Assembly: GCF_022747945.1 (NCBI RefSeq)
Contig: NZ_JALDST010000001.1
Location: forward strand, 6,634,001-6,698,000
Length of the DNA stretch: 64,000 bases
DNA from: Micromonospora sp. R77
Lineage (GTDB): Bacteria > Actinomycetota > Actinomycetes > Mycobacteriales > Micromonosporaceae
Reading direction: 5' to 3'
Shown: positions 9,784 through 18,220 of the stretch, piece after piece
How positions within the stretch are numbered: the first letter of the stretch is position 1
How the letters are laid out: every line of letters begins with the position of its first letter
Translations under genes and position numbers: made by a program
The notes under the pieces: generated by a model
The model's database searches: none
Told to the model about the DNA's origin: nothing
What the model saw: only the letters and a program-made list of their open reading frames with translations

Positions 9784-9808
9784 GTCGGCGGGTCGCCGTC
9801 CCGCCGGC
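9784..9808 (-). terminator. Hairpin downstream of the SCO2525-like gene
   Basis: A 9-bp stem (GTCGGCGGG / CCCGCCGGC, one G-T pair) with a 7-nt loop, 28 bp past the methyltransferase stop. There is no T-tract. Likely a terminator separating this gene from the SCO2524-2522 run. Confidence 0.45.
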
Positions 9809-9835
9809 GGCACCCGCCATGATCAGGCATCGATC

Positions 9836-10627
9836 TCAGCCCCGGGTCCGGCCGGTGGTCAGCAGCATGCTGAGGTATCCGTCGCGCAGCGGCGGCCTGG
9901 GCAGCACCTCGTGGACGTCCAGGTCGTACGCGCCGGCCGCGATGCTGGCCACCACCTCGGCGCGCTGCAGTGCCACGGCCGGGAACGCGCACCGGCCGAC
10001 CCGGTAGCCGCGGGAACCGAGCATGACCGCCACGGCGAAGGGCGAGCCGGGCCGCAGCGCGTCGAGGAACCGGCCGATGGCCCGCTCGGCCTCCGCCCGG
10101 TCGGCCGAGATGGAGCAGGCCACGAAGAACATCGTGCCGGCACCCCAGGCGCGCCTGGGCAGGTCGAAGACGCTGGTCCTGCGCACCCGGCCGACCTGTG
10201 CCAGGCGACCGCGCGGATCGGTCAGCGCCGCGTACGCCGGGTGCTCCGCGCACACCTGCCAGTACGGGTCCCAGAGGTCGTCGTACCCGTCGACCTGCGT
10301 GCGCAGCCAGCGCACATTCGAGGCGGAGAACTCGCACAGGTCGACGGTCCGCGCGAACGGCAGCAGCGACAGCGCCGGATAGAGGTTCGCTCCCGATCCC
10401 ACGTCGACGCAGCGCGCGTCGGAGAGCTTCGACTCGGCGAAGAAGTCTCTGGTACGGCGCAGGATCTCCCGGTCGTCGGCGCGCAGGTCCGCGTAGTTGT
10501 GCCGGACGTACGCCTGGGGGTCGAACCCGTCCCACTCGACATCGGCATTGGCCGACCGAGGGAACCGTGCCGGTGGGGGCGATGCCGACGACTCGCCACC
10601 ACCGCCGGCCGCCGGGGTCAACGCCAT
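9836..10627 (-). CDS. SCO2525 family SAM-dependent methyltransferase
   Basis: 263 residues from ATG 10627 (MALTPAAGGGG), with GGAGG 7 nt upstream. A Gly/Ser/Pro-rich N-terminus of about 25 residues precedes the catalytic domain. The SAM-binding motif I is DVGSGANLYPAL near residue 72, followed by the acidic strand end VDLCEF. The fold and motif spacing resemble the NNMT/PNMT/TEMT group of small-molecule N-methyltransferases, to which SCO2525-type proteins belong. The late segment ends with YLSMLLTTGRTRG. It is the fifth member of the SCO2521-2525 set but separated from SCO2524 by 196 bp and a hairpin, so it probably has its own transcript. The substrate is unknown. Confidence 0.75.
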   Translation of the reverse strand: MALTPAAGGGGESSASPPPARFPRSANADVEWDGFDPQAYVRHNYADLRADDREILRRTRDFFAESKLSDARCVDVGSGANLYPALSLLPFARTVDLCEFSASNVRWLRTQVDGYDDLWDPYWQVCAEHPAYAALTDPRGRLAQVGRVRRTSVFDLPRRAWGAGTMFFVACSISADRAEAERAIGRFLDALRPGSPFAVAVMLGSRGYRVGRCAFPAVALQRAEVVASIAAGAYDLDVHEVLPRPPLRDGYLSMLLTTGRTRG

Positions 10628-10897
10628 GGACGTGCCTCCATCGATGTCGGCGGACGACAGCGGGCCGTCACGGAACGCGCTCGGCCCACTGCCCATTGTG
10701 TATCGAAGGTGACCTCGGCTGGCAAGGGGCGGCACCGCGCCGATTCCTCGGGGGACGGGCGCCGACGGAGGCTGGACCGTCCCGGCTCCGGGAACGAGGA
10801 CGACACCGGGCCCGGGCGCAAGCTGCACGGTCGGGGTGGCCGGTTGTCGGGTTGACCGGGGATCGGCGATCCGCCCCCGCCGGTGTGGCATGGCGAC
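10628..10897. promoter_or_regulatory. Divergent intergenic region, methyltransferase / oxoamine synthase
   Basis: 270 bp between divergent starts. It must hold both promoters. A less GC-rich patch (TTCGATACACAATG on the minus strand, around 10695-10710) may contain the methyltransferase -10. No convincing -35 or operator was found, and no obvious Shine-Dalgarno precedes the ATG at 10898. Confidence 0.3.
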
Positions 10898-12151
10898 ATG
10901 AGTGGAGATCTGTTCGCCAAGGTTCGCCGGTACGAGTCGTACGCCTTCCGTCAGGAGCTGGAGGCGCAGGGCGAGCTGCCCTACTTCCGGGTCATGCAGG
11001 GACCACCGACAGCGGTGACGATGATGGGTGGCGCCCCCCGGGTGAACCTGGGCTCCAGCAACTACCTCGGCCTCAGCGGCGACGCGCGGCTCACCGCCGC
11101 GGCCCACGGCGCCCACCAGCGGTACGGGACCTCGATCAACGGTTCCCGGCTGATGAACGGCACCACCGAGCTGCACCTGCGGGCCGAGGAGGCGATCGCC
11201 GACTGGTTCGGCGAGGAGGACGCGCTCGTCTTCGGCAGCGGCTACACGGCCAATCTGGGCGTGATCGGCGCCCTCGTCGGCGAGGGCGACGTCGCGGTCT
11301 GCGACGCCGGCGACCACGCGTCCATCCTGGACGGCGCGCGGCTCGCGCCGGGGCGGCTGCTGGCGTTCCGGCACAACCGGATGGACCGGTTGGAGACGCT
11401 GCTGCGCCGGGCGAGCGCCACCGAGGCGGGCGTGCTGGTGGTCGTCGACACCGTCTACTCCATGCAGGGCGACCTGTCGGACCTGGTCACGGTCACCGGG
11501 CTGGCCCGCCGGTACGGCGCCCGGCTGCTGGTCGACGAGGCGCACGCCGTCGGCGTGCTCGGACCCGACGGCCAGGGGGTCACCGCGCTGGCCGGCCTCG
11601 CCGACGGTGTCGACCTGCGGATGGGCACGTTCTCCAAGGCGCTCGGCGGGGCGGGCGGCTTCGTCACCGGACCGGCCGACGTGATCGACTTCCTCCGGGT
11701 GCAGGCCCGCTCGTTCCTGTTCACCGCGGCCGCTCCGGCCGGTGGCGTCGCGGCCGCCCTGACCGGCATCGAGATCGTCCGTTCCGCCGAGGGTGAGGAG
11801 CGGCGCGGGCGGCTCGCGGCCAACACGGCCCGGCTGCGGGAGGCGCTGACGGGTCTGGGCTTCGACCTGGCGCCCGTGCCGGTGACCGCGCACGGCGTGC
11901 CGGTGCAGACGCCCATCCTGCGGGTCCCGGCGCCCGACGACGCGACCGCCGCCCGGATGTGGAAGCTCCTCTACGACGAGGGCGTCTACGTCAACGTCGC
12001 GCTCTATCCGGCGGTGCCGCGCGGTCAGGCGCAGCTGCGGGTCAGTGTGATGGCCACGCACACCGACGAGCAGCTGGAGCGGGTGGAGGCGGCGTTCGCG
12101 GTGCTGGCCCGGAAGCTGGCCGTACACCCGGTGGACATGGTCGCGGGGTGA
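10898..12151 (+). CDS. Alpha-oxoamine synthase family PLP enzyme (BioF/KBL-like)
   Basis: 417 residues from ATG 10898 (MSGDLFAKVRRYESYAF); an in-frame ATG 5 codons upstream is less likely. Fold-type I PLP enzyme: NLGSSNYLGLSGDARL near the N-terminus, VVVDTVYSMQGDLSDL, the cofactor Asp/His region LLVDEAHAVGVLGPDG, and the PLP lysine in TFSKALGGAGGF. The family condenses an amino acid with an acyl thioester, with loss of CO2, to give an alpha-amino ketone (8-amino-7-oxononanoate, 2-amino-3-ketobutyrate, CqsA-type and prodiginine-type products). No biotin or threonine-degradation genes adjoin it, so a role in specialised metabolism is plausible but unproved. It converges on a HisC-like aminotransferase 66 bp away. 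Confidence 0.85.
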   Translation: MSGDLFAKVRRYESYAFRQELEAQGELPYFRVMQGPPTAVTMMGGAPRVNLGSSNYLGLSGDARLTAAAHGAHQRYGTSINGSRLMNGTTELHLRAEEAIADWFGEEDALVFGSGYTANLGVIGALVGEGDVAVCDAGDHASILDGARLAPGRLLAFRHNRMDRLETLLRRASATEAGVLVVVDTVYSMQGDLSDLVTVTGLARRYGARLLVDEAHAVGVLGPDGQGVTALAGLADGVDLRMGTFSKALGGAGGFVTGPADVIDFLRVQARSFLFTAAAPAGGVAAALTGIEIVRSAEGEERRGRLAANTARLREALTGLGFDLAPVPVTAHGVPVQTPILRVPAPDDATAARMWKLLYDEGVYVNVALYPAVPRGQAQLRVSVMATHTDEQLERVEAAFAVLARKLAVHPVDMVAG

Positions 12152-12170
12152 GCCCGGCGCGACGCCGGGC
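12152..12170. terminator. Hairpin between convergent genes
   Basis: Perfect 8-bp stem GCCCGGCG / CGCCGGGC with a 3-nt loop, starting at the base after the oxoamine synthase stop codon. Likely a terminator serving both converging genes; no T-tract. Confidence 0.5.
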
Positions 12171-12217
12171 GGGCGGCGGCGGTCCGTCGGTCCGGCGCCG
12201 CACCGTCCGGCCGGTCC

Positions 12218-13228
12218 TCAACCGCGCACGAACTCGCCGGAGCGGGCCACCTCCAGCAGCACGTCGTTGCTCTCGGGCGGGCCGACGGTGACCCGGACAC
12301 CCTCACCGGGGAAGGCGTGCACCAGCAGCCCTCGGGTCCGGCAGGCCGCCGCGAACCCGGCGGTCCGGTCGCCCAGCGGCAACCAGACGAAGTTCCCCTC
12401 GCTCGCCGGCACCTCGATGCCGGCGGCGCGCAGCGCGGCCGTCACCCGGTCCCGCTCGGCGGCGACCGCCCGCCGCCGGGCGCCGTACTCCGGCTCGGCG
12501 GCCAGCGCGGCAATCGCGGCGGCCTGGGCGGTCTCCGGCACCAGGAAGGGCATGGTGACCCCGCGCAGCGCGGCGATCGGCCCGGGGTGCCCGAGCGCGT
12601 AACCCACCCGCAGCCCGGCCAGGCCGTACGCCTTGGAGAAGCTGCGCAGCACGATCAGGTTGGGGTGGCCGGGCAGGGTCGCCGGGCCGTCGGCGGTGGC
12701 CGGATCGGTGGCGAAGTCCCGGTAGACCTCGTCGAGGACGACGAAGACCCGCCGGGGCACCCGGGTCAGGAACCGGTCCAGGTCGTCCTGGCGGATCGGC
12801 ACGCCGGTCGGGTTGTTGGGACTGCACAGGAAGACCAGCTTCGTCCGCCGGCGCACGGCCTTCGCCATCGCGGTCAGGTCGTGCGCGTGGCCCCGCAGCG
12901 GCACCCGTCGCAGCGGCACGCTCATGCCCTCGGCGATCAGCGGATAGCCCTCGAAGGAGCGCCAGGCGGCGAGCACCTCCCCCCGCCGTCGGCCCCGGGC
13001 CACCAGGTGCAGCATCTGCTGGATCAGGCCGGCACCGCCCGCGCCGACCGCCACCCGGTCGACCGGCACCCGATGGTGCGCGGCGATCGCCTCGGCCAGC
13101 GCGGTCGGATAGACCTGTGGATAGCGGTTGACCCGGGCCGCCGCCTCGACGATCGCGTCCAGGACCGCCGGCACCGGCGGGTACGGGCTCTCGTTGGCGT
13201 CCGCCCGGTGGAGCTGCTGTTGCGACAT
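12218..13228 (-). CDS. HisC-like class I/II aminotransferase
   Basis: 336 residues from ATG 13228 (MSQQQLHRADANESPY), with GAGGAGG 5 nt upstream. Features of histidinol-phosphate aminotransferase-type PLP enzymes: N-terminal ANESPYPP, FLCSPNNPTGVP, VVLDEVYRDFA, the PLP lysine in RSFSKAYGLAGLRVGYA, and a C-terminal VRVTVGPPESND where the phosphate-contacting Arg sits. No his genes adjoin it. The family also makes amino-acid precursors and works in secondary metabolism. Divergent from the MFS exporter and convergent with the oxoamine synthase; together they could form or modify an amino ketone, but this is inference. Confidence 0.83.
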   Translation of the reverse strand: MSQQQLHRADANESPYPPVPAVLDAIVEAAARVNRYPQVYPTALAEAIAAHHRVPVDRVAVGAGGAGLIQQMLHLVARGRRRGEVLAAWRSFEGYPLIAEGMSVPLRRVPLRGHAHDLTAMAKAVRRRTKLVFLCSPNNPTGVPIRQDDLDRFLTRVPRRVFVVLDEVYRDFATDPATADGPATLPGHPNLIVLRSFSKAYGLAGLRVGYALGHPGPIAALRGVTMPFLVPETAQAAAIAALAAEPEYGARRRAVAAERDRVTAALRAAGIEVPASEGNFVWLPLGDRTAGFAAACRTRGLLVHAFPGEGVRVTVGPPESNDVLLEVARSGEFVRG

Positions 13229-13432
13229 GTCGCCTCCTCGGCCCGACGCTATGCCCGGTCCGGGCGGCGGCAAGCGGCCGGACGGCGCGGTCACCGGGGC
13301 GCGGCAGGGCTGCCCGGTCGGGCACCCCGGTCGAGGCGGTCGCCGTCGGCTGGCCGGCCGGGGCGCGCGGTGGCAGCGTCGCCGGCCGGGGCACCGCCCC
13401 GCCGATCGGACCCCCGACGACAGGAGACACCC

Positions 13433-15031
13433 GTGGCGGCCGGATCCGCGCGACCCACGCCCTCCCGCACCGCCGTGCTGGTGGTGGTCTGCCTGGCGCT
13501 GTTCATGGCGCTGCTGGACAGCACCGCGATCAGCCTCACCCTGCCCGCGATGCGGGCCGACCTCGACGCCGACCTGACCGGCCTCGTCTGGATCGCCGAC
13601 GGGTACGTGCTGATCTTCGCGGCGCTGCTGCTGACCTCGGGCAGCCTGGGTGACCGGCTCGGCCGGGCCCCGATGTTCCTCGCCGGGCTGGCGGTCTTCA
13701 CCCTCGGCTCGGCGCTGTGCGCCGCCGCGCCCCGGCTGGAGCTGCTGGTGGCCGGTCGGGTCGTGCAGGGGCTCGGGGCGGCCCTGGTGACCCCGCAGAC
13801 CCTGGCGATCCTCTCGCACACCTTCCCCACCCCCCGCGAGCGGGCGCGGGCCTTCGGCGTGTGGTCGGGGGTGTCCGCGCTGGCCCTGCTGCTCGGGCCG
13901 GTGCTCGGCGGGATGCTCACCGCGCGGTGGGGGTGGCGGTCGGTGTTCCTGGTCAACCTGCCGGTCGGCGCCCTGGCGCTGCTGCTGGGCGCGCGGGCGC
14001 TGCTCGGCCGGGACGGCACCGCCCGGCCCGCCGGTCCGCTGCGCCGGGTGATCGACCTGCCCGGTCAGCTGCTCGCGGTGCTCTGGCTCGGCACCCTCAC
14101 CGTCGCGCTGGTGGAGGGCGGCCGGTACGGCTGGGGCTCGCCGCTGATCCTCGGCCTGTTCGTCGCCTCGGTGGTCGCGCTGGCGGCGCTGCTGGTCGTG
14201 GAGTCGCGGGCACCGCACCCGATGCTGCACCTGGAGCTGTTCCGGTCGGCCACCTTCGCCGCGAGCACCCTGGTGATCGGTCTCGTCGCGTTCGGCATGT
14301 ACGCCTCGTTCTTCCTGGTCAGCCTCTTCCTCCAGCAGACGCAGGGCTATTCGGCGGCGGCGGCGGGGGTGCGCTTCCTGCCGGCGATGGCCGCGGTGAT
14401 GGTGGCCTCCCCGCTGGCCGGGCTGCTGGCCGGGCGGGTGGGCGCCCGGGTGCCGGTGGGTGCCGGCGCGCTGCTGATGGGCGCGGCGCTGCTGCTGTTG
14501 GCCCGGGTCGGCGCCGACGACCCGTACGGCGGGTGGTGGCCGTTGCTGGTGCTCTTCGGCGTGGGCATCGGGCTGGCCATTCCGCCGGTGAACAGCGCAC
14601 TGATGGGCAGCGTCCGGCCCGACCGGGCGGGGCTGGCGTCGGCCACCGGGGAGACCGGGCAGCAGATCGGCGCGCTGGTCGGCATCGCGGTGCTGGGCGC
14701 CCTGGTCACCGGCGGGTTCCGCCGGGTGGTGGCCGACGGCGCGGGTGCGGTCGGCCTCTCCGGCGCGGACTCGGCCGAGCTGGCCCGGCGACTCTTCGCG
14801 CAGGACGGCGACCTCCCCGGCACGGCGACCCCGGCCGTCCACGCCCTGGTGGACCGGGCGCTCACCACCGGCGTCCACCTGGGTCTCACCGCCGCGGGGA
14901 TCGCCGCCCTGGTCGCGGCGGCGGTGGCCGTCCTGATCCGCGAGCCCCGGACCTCGGCCGGTCAGCCGCCGTCCGCAGTGGCAGCGGAGCCCCGGCACGC
15001 GGCGGCGGCGCGGGAGGGCGGTAACGGGTGA
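13433..15031 (+). CDS. MFS drug exporter, DHA2 (14-helix) family
   Basis: 532 residues from GTG 13433 (reads VAAGSARPTPSRTAVLV), with AGGAG 6 nt upstream. The first helix carries LFMALLDSTAISLTLPAM, a version of the DHA2 motif around the first transmembrane segment. Helix 2 and its loop hold GSLGDRLGRAPMF (MFS motif A). GVWSGVSALALLLGPVLGGML fits the antiporter motif C in helix 5. About 14 hydrophobic segments are visible. The family exports hydrophobic drugs by proton antiport in the cytoplasmic membrane. It is the only exporter seen, so it is the best candidate for product efflux or self-resistance if it belongs to the cluster. Confidence 0.87.
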   Translation: MAAGSARPTPSRTAVLVVVCLALFMALLDSTAISLTLPAMRADLDADLTGLVWIADGYVLIFAALLLTSGSLGDRLGRAPMFLAGLAVFTLGSALCAAAPRLELLVAGRVVQGLGAALVTPQTLAILSHTFPTPRERARAFGVWSGVSALALLLGPVLGGMLTARWGWRSVFLVNLPVGALALLLGARALLGRDGTARPAGPLRRVIDLPGQLLAVLWLGTLTVALVEGGRYGWGSPLILGLFVASVVALAALLVVESRAPHPMLHLELFRSATFAASTLVIGLVAFGMYASFFLVSLFLQQTQGYSAAAAGVRFLPAMAAVMVASPLAGLLAGRVGARVPVGAGALLMGAALLLLARVGADDPYGGWWPLLVLFGVGIGLAIPPVNSALMGSVRPDRAGLASATGETGQQIGALVGIAVLGALVTGGFRRVVADGAGAVGLSGADSAELARRLFAQDGDLPGTATPAVHALVDRALTTGVHLGLTAAGIAALVAAAVAVLIREPRTSAGQPPSAVAAEPRHAAAAREGGNG

Positions 15032-15132
15032 GGCGCCCGCCGCCGGGGTGGCGCTGGAATCCACGGCGGACACCGGCGGTGACCGGGCGCGGGCTGTTCC
15101 GTAACGGACGGACCCTGACTAGCGTTGGCGGC

Positions 15133-15984
15133 GTGCAGATTGGCGTGAACGTACCGAACTTCGCCCCGGGCACCGATCCGGACGTGCTGCGGCGGTGGGC
15201 GCAGACGGTCGAGGGCCTCGGTTTCGACCTGCTGATGGTCTCCGACCACATCGCCGTGACGCCGGACGTGGCCGCGCAGTACCCGGCGCCGTTCTATGAG
15301 CCGTTCACCACGCTGTCCTGGCTGGCCGGGGTGACCCACCGGGTCCGGCTCGGCACCACCGTGCTCATCGTCCCGTACCGGCATCCGCTGCTCACCGCCC
15401 GGATGGCGGCGAACCTCCAGCGGCTCAGCGGCGGCCGGCTCGTCCTGGGCGTCGGCGTCGGCTGGGCCCGGCAGGAGTTCGAGGCGCTCGGCGTGCCGTT
15501 CCGACGGCGCGGCGCGCTGACCGACGCGCACCTGCGTGCCATGAGCGACGCCTGGCGGGACACCGCCGACTACGACACGCCCGCGATCCCAATCTGGGTG
15601 GGCGGCAACAGCGACGCCGGGATACGTCGGGCGACGCTCCACGGCGACGCCTGGCACCCGCTGCGGATGACCCCCGGATGGCTGGCCGAGGCGGCCGGAC
15701 GCCTGAAGGCCACCGCCGACGAGCTGGGCCGCCCGGTGCCCGCGTTGGCGCCGCGCATCGCCCTGCGGCAGACCCGGGAACCGGTCACCGCCGCCGACCG
15801 GCTCGCCGGTGTCGGCACCATCGACCAGATCGTCGCCGACCTCGACCAGCTCCGCCTGCTCGGCGCGGAGACGGTGGTGCTCGACCCGTTCAACGGCGAC
15901 CTGACCGAGATCCGCCACCCCGAGCGCGCCTGGCGGACCCTCGCGGCCGTGGCCGCCCACCACAATTCCCAGGAGGACCGGTGA
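15133..15984 (+). CDS. LLM-class F420-dependent oxidoreductase
   Basis: 283 residues. I chose GTG 15133 (reads VQIGVNVPNFAPGTDP) because the family begins with this first beta strand. A GTG at 15028 overlapping the exporter stop would add 35 Arg/Pro-rich residues unlike any family member. No Shine-Dalgarno precedes 15133, but TAGCGT ends 8 nt before it, so a leaderless transcript is possible. Luciferase-like TIM barrel: LLMVSDHIAV, LGTTVLIVPYRHPLL, GGRLVLGVGVGWARQEFEALG and IPIWVGGNSDAGIRRA. These proteins transfer hydride from F420H2 (or FMNH2) to small substrates. Its stop overlaps the next start by 4 bp. Confidence 0.85.
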   Translation: MQIGVNVPNFAPGTDPDVLRRWAQTVEGLGFDLLMVSDHIAVTPDVAAQYPAPFYEPFTTLSWLAGVTHRVRLGTTVLIVPYRHPLLTARMAANLQRLSGGRLVLGVGVGWARQEFEALGVPFRRRGALTDAHLRAMSDAWRDTADYDTPAIPIWVGGNSDAGIRRATLHGDAWHPLRMTPGWLAEAAGRLKATADELGRPVPALAPRIALRQTREPVTAADRLAGVGTIDQIVADLDQLRLLGAETVVLDPFNGDLTEIRHPERAWRTLAAVAAHHNSQEDR

Positions 15985-16406
15985 CCCCCGACGACGAGAC
16001 GTTTCTCCGCCGTGCCGTGGAACTCGCCAGCAGGGCCGGGGCGTCCGGCGAGCGGCCGTTCGGCTCGTTGCTGGTCGGCGCGGACGGCACCGTCCTGATC
16101 GAGGACCACAACACCGTGGTCTCCGACTCGGACATCACCGCTCATCCGGAGCTCAAGCTGGCCCGCTGGGCCGCCCGGGAACTCGCCCCCGAGGTGGCCG
16201 CGCGGACCACCATGTTCACCAGCTGCCAGCCCTGCCCGATGTGCGCGACCGCGATCGACCGGTCCGGCCTCGGCCGGGTCGTGTACGCGCTCTCCGCCGA
16301 ACAGTTCGAGCAGGTCAGACCGGCCAGCGCGCCGCTGCCCCCGGTACGGTACGAGGGGCCGTTCCTGTTCGACGAGGCACGCCGGCCGATCGAGGACCAC
16401 TACTAG
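15981..16406 (+). CDS. CMP/dCMP-type zinc nucleoside deaminase
   Basis: 141 residues from GTG 15981 (reads VTPDDETFLRRAVELAS), with AGGAGG 4 nt upstream and a GTGA overlap with the oxidoreductase stop. Zinc-deaminase signatures: TAHPELKLAR, where the usual HAE is HPE (His ligand and general-base Glu retained), and TSCQPCPMCATAI supplying the PCxxC ligands. It is the size of guanine/cytosine/adenosine deaminases. The family hydrolyses amino groups from bases or nucleosides; a tailoring role cannot be excluded. Translation is coupled to the F420 oxidoreductase. Its stop overlaps the stop of the convergent FAD monooxygenase by 4 bp. Confidence 0.82.
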   Translation: MTPDDETFLRRAVELASRAGASGERPFGSLLVGADGTVLIEDHNTVVSDSDITAHPELKLARWAARELAPEVAARTTMFTSCQPCPMCATAIDRSGLGRVVYALSAEQFEQVRPASAPLPPVRYEGPFLFDEARRPIEDHY

Positions 16407-17605
16407 ACCGGGCCGGCGTCGGGCACCGGGGCGGCGAGCTGCGGCGGGCGCTGCATCTCCTGCCACATCTTCGGCGCACTGCGCGCCACCACCACCTTCG
16501 CCACCTGGCCCACCGCCCAGCGCAGCGCCTTGTTGCGGACCGGCTTGAACCGGCTGACCCGCAGCACCCGCTCCCGGATCCAGAAGACGCGTTCCCGGCG
16601 GCGGCGCTCGTACTCGCGCAGGCCGGCGGTGACGTCGGTGGCGGTGGCGAGGCAGTCGCCGAGCACCACGCCGTCCTCGATGGCCATGCAGGCGCCCTGG
16701 CCCAGGTCGGTGGGGAGGGCGTGGGCGGCGTCGCCGAGCAGGGTCACCGGTCCCTCGCCCCACCGGTCGTGCCACTCGTGGTAGTAGACGTCGAGCCGGC
16801 TGATCCTCTCGGGCGGGGTGGTGCCGACGAAGACGGGCGCCGGCCCGCCGACCGACGCGGCCAGTTCCTCCGCCCGGGCCGCGCTGCCGCCGGGGTCCTC
16901 GCCGCCGGGCTCGCGCTCGCAGGAGAGCGTCCACACCACCCGGTCGCCGCCGACCAGCCAGGCACCACCACCGATCCGGGTGTCCGGGTTGGTGAACAGG
17001 TGCACCACGCCCCGGCTGAGTCCGCAGGTGCCCGGGGCGATGCCCCGATAGGTGGACCGTCCGGTGTGCACGACGGGCAACTCACCGCGCAGCTGGGTGA
17101 GGATCGTCGAGCGGATCCCGTCGGCGGCCACCAGGGCGGCGCCGCTCACCGTCCGCCCGTCGCCGAGTTTCAGGGTCACCCCGTCGGCGGTGAGCTCGTA
17201 CCCGGTGGCGCGCTGCCCGTACTCGGGGTGCACGCCGTGTTCGGCGCACGCCTCGCGCAGCAGTTCGATGAGGTCACCGCGGCCGATGCCCACGGCAGGG
17301 GTGCCGCCGGGCGAGATGCTCTCCGCGATGGCCATCCGGAACATCACCCGTTGGTGCTGGTCGCGGCTCTCCGAGCCGGTCAGCACCTCCGCGCGGTCCA
17401 GCAACCGCCGCTTGAGCCCCAGCGACGCCAGGGAGGTCGTCGCGTTGCTCCAGATGGTGTGGCCGAACCCGGCGTTGGTGACGATCTCGGCCAGGTCGCG
17501 CCGCTCGTACACCTGCACGGGGATGCCGTGCCGGGCCAGGGCCAGGGCGGCGGTGAGGCCGCCGACCCCGGCGCCGGCGATGAGGATCGGTGCGGTGGTG
17601 GTCAT
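16403..17605 (-). CDS. FAD-dependent aromatic monooxygenase (group A), copy 1
   Basis: 400 residues from ATG 17605 (MTTTAPILIAGAGVGG). Group A flavin monooxygenase: dinucleotide motif GAGVGGLTAALALARHG at the N-terminus, LVAADGIRS (DG motif) near 160, and GDAALPTDLGQGAC-type sequence (GDAAH then LGQGAC) near 290, which binds the FAD ribityl/pyrophosphate. These enzymes hydroxylate or epoxidise aromatic or electron-rich substrates with NAD(P)H and O2 (salicylate hydroxylase, kynurenine 3-monooxygenase, TetX relatives). Last gene of the minus-strand operon, 15 bp after the methyltransferase. It is clearly paralogous to the monooxygenase at 34093-35304. With tryptophan 2,3-dioxygenase in the cluster, hydroxylation of a kynurenine-like residue is one possibility, but the substrate cannot be read from sequence. 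Confidence 0.87.
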   Translation of the reverse strand: MTTTAPILIAGAGVGGLTAALALARHGIPVQVYERRDLAEIVTNAGFGHTIWSNATTSLASLGLKRRLLDRAEVLTGSESRDQHQRVMFRMAIAESISPGGTPAVGIGRGDLIELLREACAEHGVHPEYGQRATGYELTADGVTLKLGDGRTVSGAALVAADGIRSTILTQLRGELPVVHTGRSTYRGIAPGTCGLSRGVVHLFTNPDTRIGGGAWLVGGDRVVWTLSCEREPGGEDPGGSAARAEELAASVGGPAPVFVGTTPPERISRLDVYYHEWHDRWGEGPVTLLGDAAHALPTDLGQGACMAIEDGVVLGDCLATATDVTAGLREYERRRRERVFWIRERVLRVSRFKPVRNKALRWAVGQVAKVVVARSAPKMWQEMQRPPQLAAPVPDAGPV

Positions 17606-17620
17606 GGTGTGCTCCTCGGG

Positions 17621-18220
17621 TCAGCGCCGGGTCATCAGCAGCATCACGGTGCGCGGGCGGGTCGGCAGGTATTCCAGGTCGAAGGCGTCGCCGAAGAGCT
17701 CCTTCTCCTCGCCGGGAGCGATCATCGGCGCCATCTTCGCGCCCCCCTTCAGCTCGCTCTTGTCGCCCTGGAAGCACCAGAGCAGCACCCGACCGCCGGG
17801 CCGGCTGAGCCGGTGGATGGCCCGGGCCACCGCCTGCCGCTGCTCTCCCTCGGTGTCGTTGAGCGCGCCGAAGTCGCAGATCAGGTCGTAGCAGTCGGCG
17901 AGGCCGGGGATCGGGCCGGCGGTGATGTCGGCCTCGGTGAAGGTGCACCGGTCGGCGACCCCGGCGGCCGTCGCGCGGGCCCGGGCCCGGCGCAGCGCCA
18001 CCGGCGAGAAGTCCACCCCGACGACCGGGCCGAAGCCCTGCGAGGCCAGGTAGACGGCCTCGGCGCCGGTGCCACAGCCGAGGTCCAGCGCGCGGGGCAG
18101 CTCGGTCGGGGTGAGGCGGCCGGACTCGACCAGCTCGGCGAGCTGGGGCCGGACCTCCTTGTCCCAGGGGGCCAGGTTGAACCGGTAGAGGGTGTTGTAG
18201 AAACCGGGGCGCAGCCGCAT
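17621..18220 (-). CDS. SAM-dependent methyltransferase
   Basis: 199 residues from ATG 18220 (MRLRPGFYNTLYRFNL), with AAGGA 8 nt upstream and a 1-nt TGATG overlap with the thioesterase stop. Class I Rossmann methyltransferase: motif I LDLGCGTGAEAVYLASQG, acidic residue at the end of strand 2 (VGVDFSP), motif II YDLICDFGALND, then GGRVLLWCFQGD. It is short, like thiopurine or small-molecule methyltransferases. As part of the biosynthetic operon it probably O-, N-, C- or S-methylates the product or a precursor. The assembly-line subunits here contain no embedded methyltransferase domain, so any methyl group would come from this enzyme. Confidence 0.86.
   Translation of the reverse strand: MRLRPGFYNTLYRFNLAPWDKEVRPQLAELVESGRLTPTELPRALDLGCGTGAEAVYLASQGFGPVVGVDFSPVALRRARARATAAGVADRCTFTEADITAGPIPGLADCYDLICDFGALNDTEGEQRQAVARAIHRLSRPGGRVLLWCFQGDKSELKGGAKMAPMIAPGEEKELFGDAFDLEYLPTRPRTVMLLMTRR

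Noticed and set aside
15028..15132. Upstream GTG start for the F420 oxidoreductase overlapping the exporter stop
   Set aside because: The extra 35 residues are Arg/Pro-rich and precede the family's conserved first strand. The start at 15133 fits better.
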